Below, piece by piece: positions 19,601-26,276 of a stretch of DNA of 64,000 bases (its first letter is position 1; the number at the start of each line of letters is the position of its first letter). A program made the position numbers and the translations under genes. The notes under the pieces were generated by a model. It was not told where the DNA came from, did no database searches, and saw nothing but the letters and a program-made list of their open reading frames with translations. This DNA is from Oceanidesulfovibrio marinus. GTDB lineage: Bacteria; Desulfobacterota; Desulfovibrionia; Desulfovibrionales; Desulfovibrionaceae. Location of the stretch: NCBI RefSeq assembly GCF_013085545.1, contig NZ_CP039543.1, positions 4,371,322 to 4,435,321 of the forward strand, given 5' to 3'.

Positions 19601-20719
19601 GCCACGGGCGAGATGGCCGAGATGCTGGCCGGGCTGGACTTCTCCTCCGGAGCCGAAATCAGCTACGCCATGGAGTCGCTCTCGGCCGAGTCCTACGGCG
19701 CCTTCAGCCAGAGCGCCCTGGAAGGCGGCCGGGCCCTGACCGCGGCCCAGCGCGCCGGCCTGCGCAGCGGCGGCGTGGCCCCGGGCCGCACCTACATCGG
19801 CGACCTGAACCAGGGCGGCGGCACCAGCGATGCCCCACAAAGCACGGGGCTGGCCGCGGACGAGGCGGGCGCGACCACGCCCGAGCTCACCGTGTTCCTG
19901 GAGCCATTCGGCATGCACGCCAACCAGGGTTCCAGCAGCGACCGCGTAGGCTACGACGCCATGACCTGGGGCCTTGCCGCCGGGTTCCTCTACCACCCGA
20001 CCGAGAACTGGACCCTGGGCATCGCGCCGGGCTTCTTCTCCCAGAGCCTGCAGGAGGACGGCCCGGGCGACGGCGATGGCAGCGTGGTGGAGTGGTCCGT
20101 GGCAGCTTTGATTGGCTATCAGACAGACGATTTCTATATGGATGCCATGGCCCGCCTGGGCTTTGACAGCTTTCGCTCCAACAAGGATCTGGTGCTGCCG
20201 GGCATGCCGCGCTCGGCCGACGCCCGATGGAATGGCACCAACCTGACTTTCGCCCTCGGCGGCGGCTACGACTTCCACGCCGGCGGCTTCACCTTCGGCC
20301 CGGTCGGCTCCCTGGCCTGGAGCAACCTGCACGAGGACAGCTTCGAGGAAAAGGACGCCGGCCTGCTGGGCCAGCACATCCGCGCGCGGAACTCGCAGTC
20401 TTTGAATACGGAGCTGGGCGCGCGCATCACCCGGACCTTCGAGAGCGAGTACGGCGATATCACGCCGGAGCTGCGCATGGTCTGGAACGCCGAGTGGCTG
20501 GACGGCGGCCGCAGCATCACCTCGTCCTTCATCGGCTACGCCGGGGGCAGGTACTCGGCGCAGCTGGCCGACCAGCGCTACCATTCCGGCCTGCTGGACG
20601 CGGGGCTCACATGGGCCGTGACCGACCGGTTCAGCATCGTGGCGCGGACCAGCGTGGAGCTTTTCCGGCCGGACCACGACTCCCTGTCCGGCAGCCTGCG
20701 CCTGCAGTACGCATTCTAG
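16646..20719 (+). CDS. Autotransporter with tandem-repeat passenger
   Basis: The 1357-residue protein is a type Va autotransporter, probably displayed on or released from the outer membrane. A signal peptide ends in SASALA|ATITV about residue 37. The passenger starts with a repeat-helix segment (SSSLLVNKNVSLLN), followed by 18 copies of a 27-30-residue repeat with core IDIxTLSGxVSATS (residues about 170-670). A passenger-associated region has GGYGTVAGNVVNSGTVSPGG near residue 840. The C-terminal approximately 290 residues form a beta-barrel ending in LRLQYAF, with the usual terminal Phe. ATG 16646 is preferred over the in-frame ATG at 16640 because GAGGAGG then has a 7-nt spacing. Function is likely adhesion; the passenger shows no protease motif. 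Confidence 0.92.
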   Translation: MGCAPVVQALRLGTSFLCRMCMTLVLLNLCSASALAATITVTNPFDTGAGSFRQALVDASSGDTISFAIGYDSTITVSSSLLVNKNVSLLNNSGYSVQLVDATNGHGIEVVSNTVLDIGGASPLTIGASTTGGTSAIGIYTPSGGYTVDSLGENTTINAQAAASNAYGMSVSTSIEIGTLAGAVNATSTDSYASGLYTGSGDIDISTLSGAVSATSTGGLSQASGLSSSSGDINIDTLAGAVNATSAGYNVFGLHLSSGDIDIGTLSGSVSATGTGGIGYAYGLYSNSGNIDIDTLSGAVSATSISSAHGLYSNSGNIDIDTLSGAVSAASSSGYAYGLYSDSSAIDIDTLSGAVSAASSSGYAYGLYSDSSAIDIDTLSGSVSASSDSRRAYGLDAGDDLSIGTLSGTVSAMGRDTAYGLYSRHGGIDIGTLSGSVSATSTNGNAFGLNSDGGDINIDTLSGTVSATVSATGGYHALGLYSRHGGIDIGTLSGSVSATGRYNAYGLYSGGGDINIDTLSGTVSAMSTDSDAYGLEAGSDLSIGTLSGTVSATSTHWYAYGLETGNDLSIGTLSGSVSATSTDWYAYGLYSRHGDIDITTLSGAVSATGSGDHSDAYGLYSDSGAIDIGTLSGAVSATGSGNYSDAYGLYSDSGSIDIGTLSGTVSARSEDYRAFGIKSFGLLNGGDSATPAKITGMVSAVGGSYASAIEADGATNLYVAGTLYAEDTSGGGNAWAVKTGGADDLLTLATGASITGMVDLGGGADILTLLGSGTATDQFMNIEDLVVGDGSAPTRWEWGEGTGTTHFDAVDILSNAALQVGAGAVINSPVSVHAGGTLGGYGTVAGNVVNSGTVSPGGSIGTLTINGDYTQTAGGALFMELGTYTQDQLVVTGAANLDGALILVPEAGALFRGGTSWTVLTADGGINGGFRSTSILSSSPTLTFQSTQAGGVLSVSTYRSTPYTAFALGERTMGLAQLLTSAAGDATGEMAEMLAGLDFSSGAEISYAMESLSAESYGAFSQSALEGGRALTAAQRAGLRSGGVAPGRTYIGDLNQGGGTSDAPQSTGLAADEAGATTPELTVFLEPFGMHANQGSSSDRVGYDAMTWGLAAGFLYHPTENWTLGIAPGFFSQSLQEDGPGDGDGSVVEWSVAALIGYQTDDFYMDAMARLGFDSFRSNKDLVLPGMPRSADARWNGTNLTFALGGGYDFHAGGFTFGPVGSLAWSNLHEDSFEEKDAGLLGQHIRARNSQSLNTELGARITRTFESEYGDITPELRMVWNAEWLDGGRSITSSFIGYAGGRYSAQLADQRYHSGLLDAGLTWAVTDRFSIVARTSVELFRPDHDSLSGSLRLQYAF
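17160..18650 (+). repeat. Tandem repeats in the autotransporter passenger
   Basis: About 18 imperfect units of 81-93 bp, each encoding a version of Y-G-L-Y-S-x-S-G-x-I-D-I-x-T-L-S-G-x-V-S-A. Some are nearly identical at DNA level: the 84-bp units beginning at 17598 and 17682 match exactly and continue into a third at 17766, and a gcacggcggcatcgacat block recurs at about 17919 and 18096. This points to recent duplication or gene conversion. Confidence 0.9.
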
Positions 20720-20768
20720 GGCAGGGCGGACAGCGCAACAGCGCGCACTGCTCTACACAACCAAAGAG

Positions 20769-20804
20769 AAAGGGGATGGTCGATTGGCCATCCCCTTTGT
20801 TTTT
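20769..20804. terminator. Bidirectional terminator between the autotransporter and the Ntn hydrolase
   Basis: Perfect arms aaaggggatgg and ccatccccttt are followed on plus by gtttttgg and preceded by an A-rich stretch, so the hairpin can end transcription from both converging genes. Confidence 0.85.
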
Positions 20805-20854
20805 GGAGCGTATTGCGCAGGCGGCCGAGGCCGCGAGCTCAGAGTCGCGTGTGT

Positions 20855-21928
20855 CTAGCGCGGCGTCACGTCCAGGATGGCGTTGCCAGTGGTTTTGGCC
20901 ACGGGAATGGGCGCGTAATCCGAGCGGGTGAAGTCCAGCGCCTTGAGGTCGATGGACCGCAGAGTCTGGTCGTTGTAATCGGCAAAGTAGAGCACGCGGT
21001 TGGTCAGGTCCTCGATGGCGATCCACTGCGTGTAGTCGGCCATCTCACCTTGCTGGCTTTTCTCGCGGCTGACCCCCGGCATCACGTCCACCTGATTCAG
21101 CAGGTGCCGGGCGAAGATCACGGCGTCCTCGGCCTTTTCCGGCTGGTAAGCGAACTTCTTGAGCACGGCGGTGCGCACGAAACGGGAGGGCGGGGTGCAG
21201 TCGCCCGGCAGGCCGAGCAGGCCGGAGCCGTTGCCCGTGCCGGCAATCGCCACGCCGTCCAGCTGCAGGTCCTTCTGCATCCACGGCGAAAGGTTCACGT
21301 AGTTGCGGAGGTTGGCCCACTGCATGGGCAGCGGCGGCTCGTTGGTCATAACGCCCAGCGGGTTGTCGTAGATGTTCAGCTTGCCGTCGATCCATTCCGC
21401 CACCATGCTGTTTCCGTCAGCGTCGTGCACGGCAAGATGCAGCACCGGCACGCTGTCCAGACCGGGCAGGCTTTTTCCCCAGACTATCACCTCGGGCAGG
21501 GCTTTCTTGACCTCGGCCACGGTGCTGAAGCTGCCGAGAATCCAATCCGGCACCAGGCCGATGTCCAGGGCGCGTTCCTCCTGGCCTTTGGGCACAGTTT
21601 GATACCCCACGGACGGGAGCCAGAGAACCTTGGCCGAAAGGCCTTTTTCGTTCATGCCGTCAGTGGAAACACTTTGCCCGAGGACGGAGAATCCCAGAAA
21701 ACCGTAGCGTTGCGTCCACTGGAACCTCTTCGCCTTTCCGGGCGCCTCGGAGGTCCACTCCTTGCCCTGGGGATACACGGTTACCTGGGCCTGGTCGTTG
21801 ACGGCAAAGTCCATGGAGCGGCCGTTGATGATGGCGCCGTCTTTGGCCTGCAGCACAAAATCCGTGCAGGCTATGGCCGGCGCGGCAATCAGGAGCAGGA
21901 CCAACATGGGAATGAGAATGCGTAACAC
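20855..21928 (-). CDS. Choloylglycine hydrolase / penicillin V acylase-family Ntn hydrolase
   Basis: The product (357 residues from GTG 21928) is a linear-amide C-N hydrolase of the Ntn superfamily. The signal peptide ends in PAIA|CTDF, so cleavage exposes Cys21, the expected N-terminal nucleophile. Family features are the Arg/Asp of NGRSMDF about 13 residues on, the Asn-rich loop EPPLPMQWANLRNY and GLPGDCTPPSRFVR. Known members cleave bile salts, penicillin V or acyl-homoserine lactones; the substrate here is unknown. The GTG start was chosen because AAGGAG lies 8 nt upstream and the signal peptide begins there. An oddity is that the cleavage region also looks like a lipobox. It converges on the autotransporter. 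Confidence 0.88.
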   Translation of the reverse strand: MLRILIPMLVLLLIAAPAIACTDFVLQAKDGAIINGRSMDFAVNDQAQVTVYPQGKEWTSEAPGKAKRFQWTQRYGFLGFSVLGQSVSTDGMNEKGLSAKVLWLPSVGYQTVPKGQEERALDIGLVPDWILGSFSTVAEVKKALPEVIVWGKSLPGLDSVPVLHLAVHDADGNSMVAEWIDGKLNIYDNPLGVMTNEPPLPMQWANLRNYVNLSPWMQKDLQLDGVAIAGTGNGSGLLGLPGDCTPPSRFVRTAVLKKFAYQPEKAEDAVIFARHLLNQVDVMPGVSREKSQQGEMADYTQWIAIEDLTNRVLYFADYNDQTLRSIDLKALDFTRSDYAPIPVAKTTGNAILDVTPR

Positions 21929-22351
21929 GAAAATGTCTCCTTGTTTGAGGAATGCGCACAGCGCCAGGGCAACGGACTCCCGGGCCTGGCGCATTCGAGC
22001 GTTACAATGAGCTGCACGCCACAGGCGATGTCGCGGCGCAAACCCGTTGCGTCTGAACGTAGGTATGAAGCAGCCTCTCAAGAAATAAGAGGCCGGAACA
22101 GAGCGACACCATATACCCCATCATCTTCCCAGACCACCCCTTTGTGCGCTTGAACACAGGGGTCATCGCCGTGTCGGTTCGGGCGGGCCGGCGGTGTTGG
22201 CCTGGTCGTGGTCAGGCCGGAGATCTGCTCGATTGGCGCGGCAGTGGGGTCGTGGGGCCGGGCTTTGTGAGGGGCAGTGGCGGGATGATCACAAACCCCT
22301 ATTATGTCATATCTTGTAATAGTGTTTTGCTTATGTATCTTGGGAATACCG
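21929..22351. other. Gap without a recognisable gene
   Basis: This 423-bp gap separates the MFS gene end from the Ntn hydrolase start. It contains a short hairpin gcctctcaagaaataagaggc near 22072 and GC-rich sequence at 22170-22290, followed by an AT-rich stretch at 22290-22350. I see no gene or clear promoter. Confidence 0.5.
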
Positions 22352-23695
22352 TCAGATCGGCTTGTCGCGCTTGTCCACCAGCAGGTCCGTGTCGAGGGCG
22401 GGCAGCAGGCCCATCTCCTGATAGATCGGCCGCATCACTGCGCGCACTCTGGGCAGTTGGCGCGTGAACCAGACCGTGCCGAGGAGGCAGATGGAGCCGC
22501 TGAGGATAACGGTGTGAGGCGCTCCTATCCGGTGGGCCAGCGCGCCCTCCAGCAGGCTGCCGAACGGCATCATGCCGAAGAACATCATGGTGTAGTAGCT
22601 CATGACGCGGGCGCGTTTATCGTCCGGCACAAGCGTTTGGATGATGGTGTTGCTGATGGCCAGGACCTGCGTCATGCCGAACCCGACAAGGGGCATCAGG
22701 AGCAGCGACAGCCACAACTTATCGGAGAGGCCGAAGAGAATCAGCGCACACCCGAACAGGGCCGAAGCGATCTGGAGCATGCGTGTCAGCCCGACAACCG
22801 ATCGGCGGAACATGAGGGATAGCGCCGAGATCAGCGCGCCGACTCCCATGGAGCCGGTCAGCCAGCCCAGGGTGTCGGCGCCGCCGTGCAGCACCTTGGC
22901 GGCAAAGATCGGCATCAGCACGGTGTAGGGGTAGCCCACCAGGCTGACGAGCGCGAAGAGCAGCAGGATGGTGCGGATGGGGATGAATGTGCGGACGTAG
23001 TCCCAGCCCTCGCGCAGCTGGTCGATCATGCGCGCCTTGTTGCGCTGCGTGTTCTGGACCGTGATGCGCATCATCAGCAGGGACGCGATTACGGCGAAGT
23101 AGCTGACGCCGTCGATCAGGAAGCACCAGCCTTCGCCGACAATGCCGATGACCACGCCGGCGATGGCCGGGCCGATCAGCCGTGCGCCGTTCACCATGGA
23201 GGAGTTGATGGCGATGGCGTTGTCCAGGTCGTTGCGGTCCCCGAGCATCTCCACGAGAAAGGCCTGGCGTCCTGGCATGTCGAACGCGTTGATCAAGCCT
23301 TGAAACGTGGTGAGCAGGATGACCTCTGTGAACGTGATGCTGCCCGACAGCGTGAGCCCGGCCAGGATCAGGGACTGCACCGCGGCGGCGGCTTGGGTGC
23401 AGATCAGCAGCTTGCGACGGTCCAGGCCCTCGATCCAGACGCCTGCGAACGGCGCCAGCAAAAACGTGAGGATCTGCCCGGCAAACCCGGTGATGCCGAG
23501 CAGCACCGCGGAGTGGGTCAGGTGGTAGACGAGCCAGGCCGTGGCCAGCCGCGTCATCCAGTTGCCGATGAGCGAGATACCCTGCCCGGCGACAAAGAGC
23601 TTGAAGTTGCGGTGCCGCAAGGCCCGCCACATGTGCGAAAAAGAGCTGCCGAACGAGGTCGTGCGATCGTCGGCGCAGCGGGAGTGTGTGGTCAT
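22352..23695 (-). CDS. MFS transporter, EntS/MFS_3-type exporter
   Basis: The 447-residue protein has about 12 membrane helices. After a cytoplasmic start it shows WRALRHRNFKLFVAGQGISL, a pattern of enterobactin-exporter-like MFS_3 proteins, and the loop motif GVWIEGLDRRKLLI in place of the classical GxLaDrxGrk. Such proteins export small molecules or drugs by proton antiport. ATG 23695 overlaps the marR stop as ATGA, so the two genes are translationally coupled; this start gives the standard N-terminus, while the frame upstream lies inside marR. The coupled repressor suggests induction by a ligand, perhaps the exported compound. Confidence 0.92.
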   Translation of the reverse strand: MTTHSRCADDRTTSFGSSFSHMWRALRHRNFKLFVAGQGISLIGNWMTRLATAWLVYHLTHSAVLLGITGFAGQILTFLLAPFAGVWIEGLDRRKLLICTQAAAAVQSLILAGLTLSGSITFTEVILLTTFQGLINAFDMPGRQAFLVEMLGDRNDLDNAIAINSSMVNGARLIGPAIAGVVIGIVGEGWCFLIDGVSYFAVIASLLMMRITVQNTQRNKARMIDQLREGWDYVRTFIPIRTILLLFALVSLVGYPYTVLMPIFAAKVLHGGADTLGWLTGSMGVGALISALSLMFRRSVVGLTRMLQIASALFGCALILFGLSDKLWLSLLLMPLVGFGMTQVLAISNTIIQTLVPDDKRARVMSYYTMMFFGMMPFGSLLEGALAHRIGAPHTVILSGSICLLGTVWFTRQLPRVRAVMRPIYQEMGLLPALDTDLLVDKRDKPI

Positions 23696-24120
23696 AATGT
23701 GCTGAGGCGCTTGATGATCTCGGTGGCGGCAAACAGGGTGTCCTGTTCCTCTGCATCGAGCTGGGCAATGGCGTGCGCCAGCCATGTCCGTCTGGCGTCC
23801 CGGGCGCTGGTCCGGATGGCGACGCCTTTCTGGGTGAGGGCGATATGTACGCTCCGGCCATCGGTGGGGTGCGGCAAGCGCTCGACAATCCCCATGGATT
23901 CGAGCCCTGCGATGAGGGTCCGCATGGACTGGGGTTTCATGCCTTCGTCGCGCGCCAGATCGGCAATGGTCGCAGGCCCTTCCTTGAACAGGCGTCCGAT
24001 AACGACGACCTGGGTCCAGCTGAGCTCGTGCGAAGCGCCGGCCGCGCGAATGCGTCGCACCAGCTGCCGCATGGCCTGGCCGAACTCACGCACAGAGCTG
24101 TCGAGTGGCTGTTGTGTCAT
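23692..24120 (-). CDS. MarR family transcriptional regulator
   Basis: The 142-residue protein has the MarR winged-helix fold: helices LSWTQVVVIGRLFKEG, the recognition region ATIADLARDEGMKPQSM and the wing HPTDGRSVHIALTQKG. MarR proteins are dimers that bind palindromes and release DNA on ligand binding. The gene overlaps the MFS exporter gene by 4 bp and is preceded by a 51-bp palindrome that is a good candidate operator, so it probably represses its own operon. Confidence 0.95.
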   Translation of the reverse strand: MTQQPLDSSVREFGQAMRQLVRRIRAAGASHELSWTQVVVIGRLFKEGPATIADLARDEGMKPQSMRTLIAGLESMGIVERLPHPTDGRSVHIALTQKGVAIRTSARDARRTWLAHAIAQLDAEEQDTLFAATEIIKRLSTL

Positions 24121-24135
24121 GGGTAAAAGCTATGG

Positions 24136-24186
24136 AACAAGACAGGCAGACTTGCAAGTTAAACTTACAAGTTTGGCTGTCTTGTT
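24136..24186. promoter_or_regulatory. 51-bp nested palindrome, probable MarR operator
   Basis: Two 25-bp arms around a central A at 24161 match at 22 of 25 positions. The outer arms AACAAGACAG / CTGTCTTGTT are perfect. The inner parts contain ACTTGCAAGT (24150-24159, itself palindromic) and ACTTACAAGT (24163-24172). It ends 16 bp upstream of the marR start, where promoter and operator are expected. Confidence 0.8.
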
Positions 24187-24350
24187 GGAGGGGGAGGAGG
24201 GGATAGCTAAATCATGGCTACAACGACCTTATTGTCTTTAAGAAATTTCAACGAGTTGCGAGTTGAGCGTAGATCTTTTGTTGTGTCAGCGTGCATGCTA
24301 TAGCTTTTTCAGCCAATAAGTTTGTAATATCTGATGTATAGGACGGGACA

Positions 24351-25043
24351 ATGAGGGGTAATATTATTTCGTATCTGGATATGTGCAAGCGTGAAGGTGT
24401 GAGCCTGCAACGTGGAATGAATTTTAATGCAAACAATCAATATTCTGTCATATTGATGTCGGTAAGGAAAAATTCACCATATAGGGATGAGATTAAAGAA
24501 AATGGGGCAGTATTAATTTATGAAGGTCATGATGTCCCAAAGGGTAAAGGAATTGATCCTAAAGTAATAGATCAAGAAGGAGAGGTAAGTTCTGGAAGAC
24601 TCACAGAAAACGGGAAGTTTCATTTAGCGGCTCAAGAATATAAAAAGAATGAACAGACGCCAAGAATTGTCCAAGTCTATGAAAAAATAAAACAAGGTAT
24701 TTGGTCAGATAACGGATTATTCAAGTTGGTTGACTCATGGATGGAATTCGATGAAATTCGGAATGTGTATAAATTTAAGCTTCGGGTTATGGAAGAAGGA
24801 ACACATAGTCACGAGAATAATACAGAGCTTGTTCAAGTTGAGAGGAGTCGAATCATCCCAACACAAGTGAAACTAGAAGTGTGGAAAAGGGATGGAGGAA
24901 AATGTGCAGTATGTGGTGCAACAGATGAACTACATTTCGATCATATTGTCCCATTCTCGAAAGGTGGAACATCGTTAAAAGCGGAAAATATTCAATTGCT
25001 TTGTGCAAGGCATAATCTGCAAAAACGAGATAAAATCCAATAG
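24351..25043 (+). CDS. HNH endonuclease with SRA/YDG-like N-terminal domain
   Basis: The 230-residue protein ends in a clear HNH nuclease: CAVCGATDELHFDHIVPF, then GGTSLKAENIQLLCARHN, with two zinc-binding CxxC-type pairs. Residues 1-160 resemble the SRA/YDG fold that flips modified cytosines: RGMNFNANNQYSVIL, SPYRDE, AVLIYEGHD and the SDNGLFKLVDSWME to VYKFKLRV segment, which parallels the dGLY...FkL hallmark. SRA-HNH proteins are type IV, modification-dependent restriction enzymes. The gene is strikingly AT-rich compared with its neighbours, and it lacks methylase or specificity partners. Together these suggest horizontal acquisition as a phage-defence gene. The SRA assignment is by pattern only. 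The start ATG 24351 has a weak site (aggacggga). Confidence 0.85.
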   Translation: MRGNIISYLDMCKREGVSLQRGMNFNANNQYSVILMSVRKNSPYRDEIKENGAVLIYEGHDVPKGKGIDPKVIDQEGEVSSGRLTENGKFHLAAQEYKKNEQTPRIVQVYEKIKQGIWSDNGLFKLVDSWMEFDEIRNVYKFKLRVMEEGTHSHENNTELVQVERSRIIPTQVKLEVWKRDGGKCAVCGATDELHFDHIVPFSKGGTSLKAENIQLLCARHNLQKRDKIQ

Positions 25044-25088
25044 ACTTAGTCGCATTACTTAGAAATAGTCTGTACAGAGATAGTATTC

Positions 25089-26261
25089 ACCTGACACTCC
25101 GCCCCTGGCGGGGTGATGGCTACGCTGCTTCTTCTTTTTCTACCTCTGCCTCGTCGGTTACGATGCCATCCAGGAACGCCTGGTAGGGCACTCGGCCGTC
25201 CATGCCGCGGCCCTGATGGGTGCGTTCCCGGTTGTAGTGGTTCAGGTAACTGTCCAGATCCTCTTGCATTTCCTCCACCGATTCGTACCACTTCTCGCGG
25301 CCCTTGATGCGGAAATGCTCGTCGAGCAATGTCCGATGCAACCGCTCCACAAAGCCGTTGCTCTGCGGCCGGCGAACCTGCGTTGTCCGGTGCTCAATCC
25401 CTTCTAATTGCAAGAACAATTCGTACGGATGCTTGTCCGGGCGACCGCAGAACTCGCGACCGTTGTCCGAGAGAATCGTCGAAATGCGCGCGATGTGCTC
25501 CTCGAAGAACGGCAGCACGTCCTCATTGAGCACGTGAACCGCGGTAACCGGCAACTTGGTGGTGTAGAGTCGGCCCCAGGCATAGCGGCTGTGGCAGTCG
25601 ATAACCGACTGCAAATACACGCGTCCAACGCCCTTGAGCGTGCCCACGAAGAAGGTGTCCACGGCCACAAGATCGCCGGTGTGACGCGTCTCGATGTGCC
25701 GGTCGCGAAACTCGGGACTGAAGCGCTCCAGGACGCGGATTTGTTCGTCCGAGAGCTCCAAACGCTGCTCTCGCACGCTCTTCTCCAGCCGCAGCAACCG
25801 CTCGTGGCGTGTGAGCAAGCCGTGCCGGCTCCAGACGCCGCGGACACCGCCGGAGCTGACCTGGACGCCTTGCAGGACAAGCTGTTGGGCGACGCGGAGC
25901 GGTCCGTGCGTGGGGTGAGCCAAGCAGTAGTCGAGAATGGCCTGCTCGACAGCCTCGTCGACGCGGTTGGGGTGCGGGCCTCGCGGCCCGGGCAGGCGGT
26001 CCAATAGACCTTCGGCGCCGAAGGTCTGGTAGTTGCGCCGGATCTCGTAGAACTGCTGCCTGGAATAGCCCATGATTTTGCACGCTTTGCTGACGTTGCC
26101 CAATTCAGTGGCCAGCTCTAGCAGACTCATCTTCCTTCGTGCTACTTTGCGTTTCGTGGTCATGGCGTTCTCCTCGAAAGGGTTCGTGAAGCTTCGCAAC
26201 TCCATCGATACCCAGCCAGGGACGGCATGACCACAACCTTTTGGTGGCCCAGGTGTCAGGT
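25089..26261. mobile_element. IS481-family insertion sequence
   Basis: A 1.17-kb element carrying one transposase gene on minus. Candidate inverted ends are ACCTGACAC at 25089-25097 and its complement GTGTCAGGT at 26253-26261; beyond about nine bases the two ends agree only partly. A target duplication is not obvious. It sits between the SRA-HNH gene and the unrecognised 566-residue protein, 15 bp from the latter's stop codon. Confidence 0.8.
25120..26163 (-). CDS. IS481-family transposase
   Basis: The 347-residue DDE transposase appears intact. Residues about 10-110 form two helix-turn-helix domains (ELGNVSKACKIMGYSRQQFY). The catalytic core shows DLVAVDTFFVG for the first Asp, STILSDNGREF for the second, and SNGFVERLHRTLLDEHF for the Glu. 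ATG 26163 follows GAGGAG at ideal spacing; the in-frame extension to 26205 is not needed. The C-terminal tail is Glu-rich. Confidence 0.93.
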   Translation of the reverse strand: MTTKRKVARRKMSLLELATELGNVSKACKIMGYSRQQFYEIRRNYQTFGAEGLLDRLPGPRGPHPNRVDEAVEQAILDYCLAHPTHGPLRVAQQLVLQGVQVSSGGVRGVWSRHGLLTRHERLLRLEKSVREQRLELSDEQIRVLERFSPEFRDRHIETRHTGDLVAVDTFFVGTLKGVGRVYLQSVIDCHSRYAWGRLYTTKLPVTAVHVLNEDVLPFFEEHIARISTILSDNGREFCGRPDKHPYELFLQLEGIEHRTTQVRRPQSNGFVERLHRTLLDEHFRIKGREKWYESVEEMQEDLDSYLNHYNRERTHQGRGMDGRVPYQAFLDGIVTDEAEVEKEEAA

Positions 26262-26276
26262 TATATCCATCTCAGT

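Noticed and set aside
24248-24436. A small minus frame opposite the SRA-HNH start
   Set aside because: It overlaps the strongly supported endonuclease gene and lacks a ribosome-binding site.
25070-25100. A target-site duplication for the IS481 element
   Set aside because: The flanks (tagtattc on the left, tatatcca on the right) do not match convincingly, so none is claimed.
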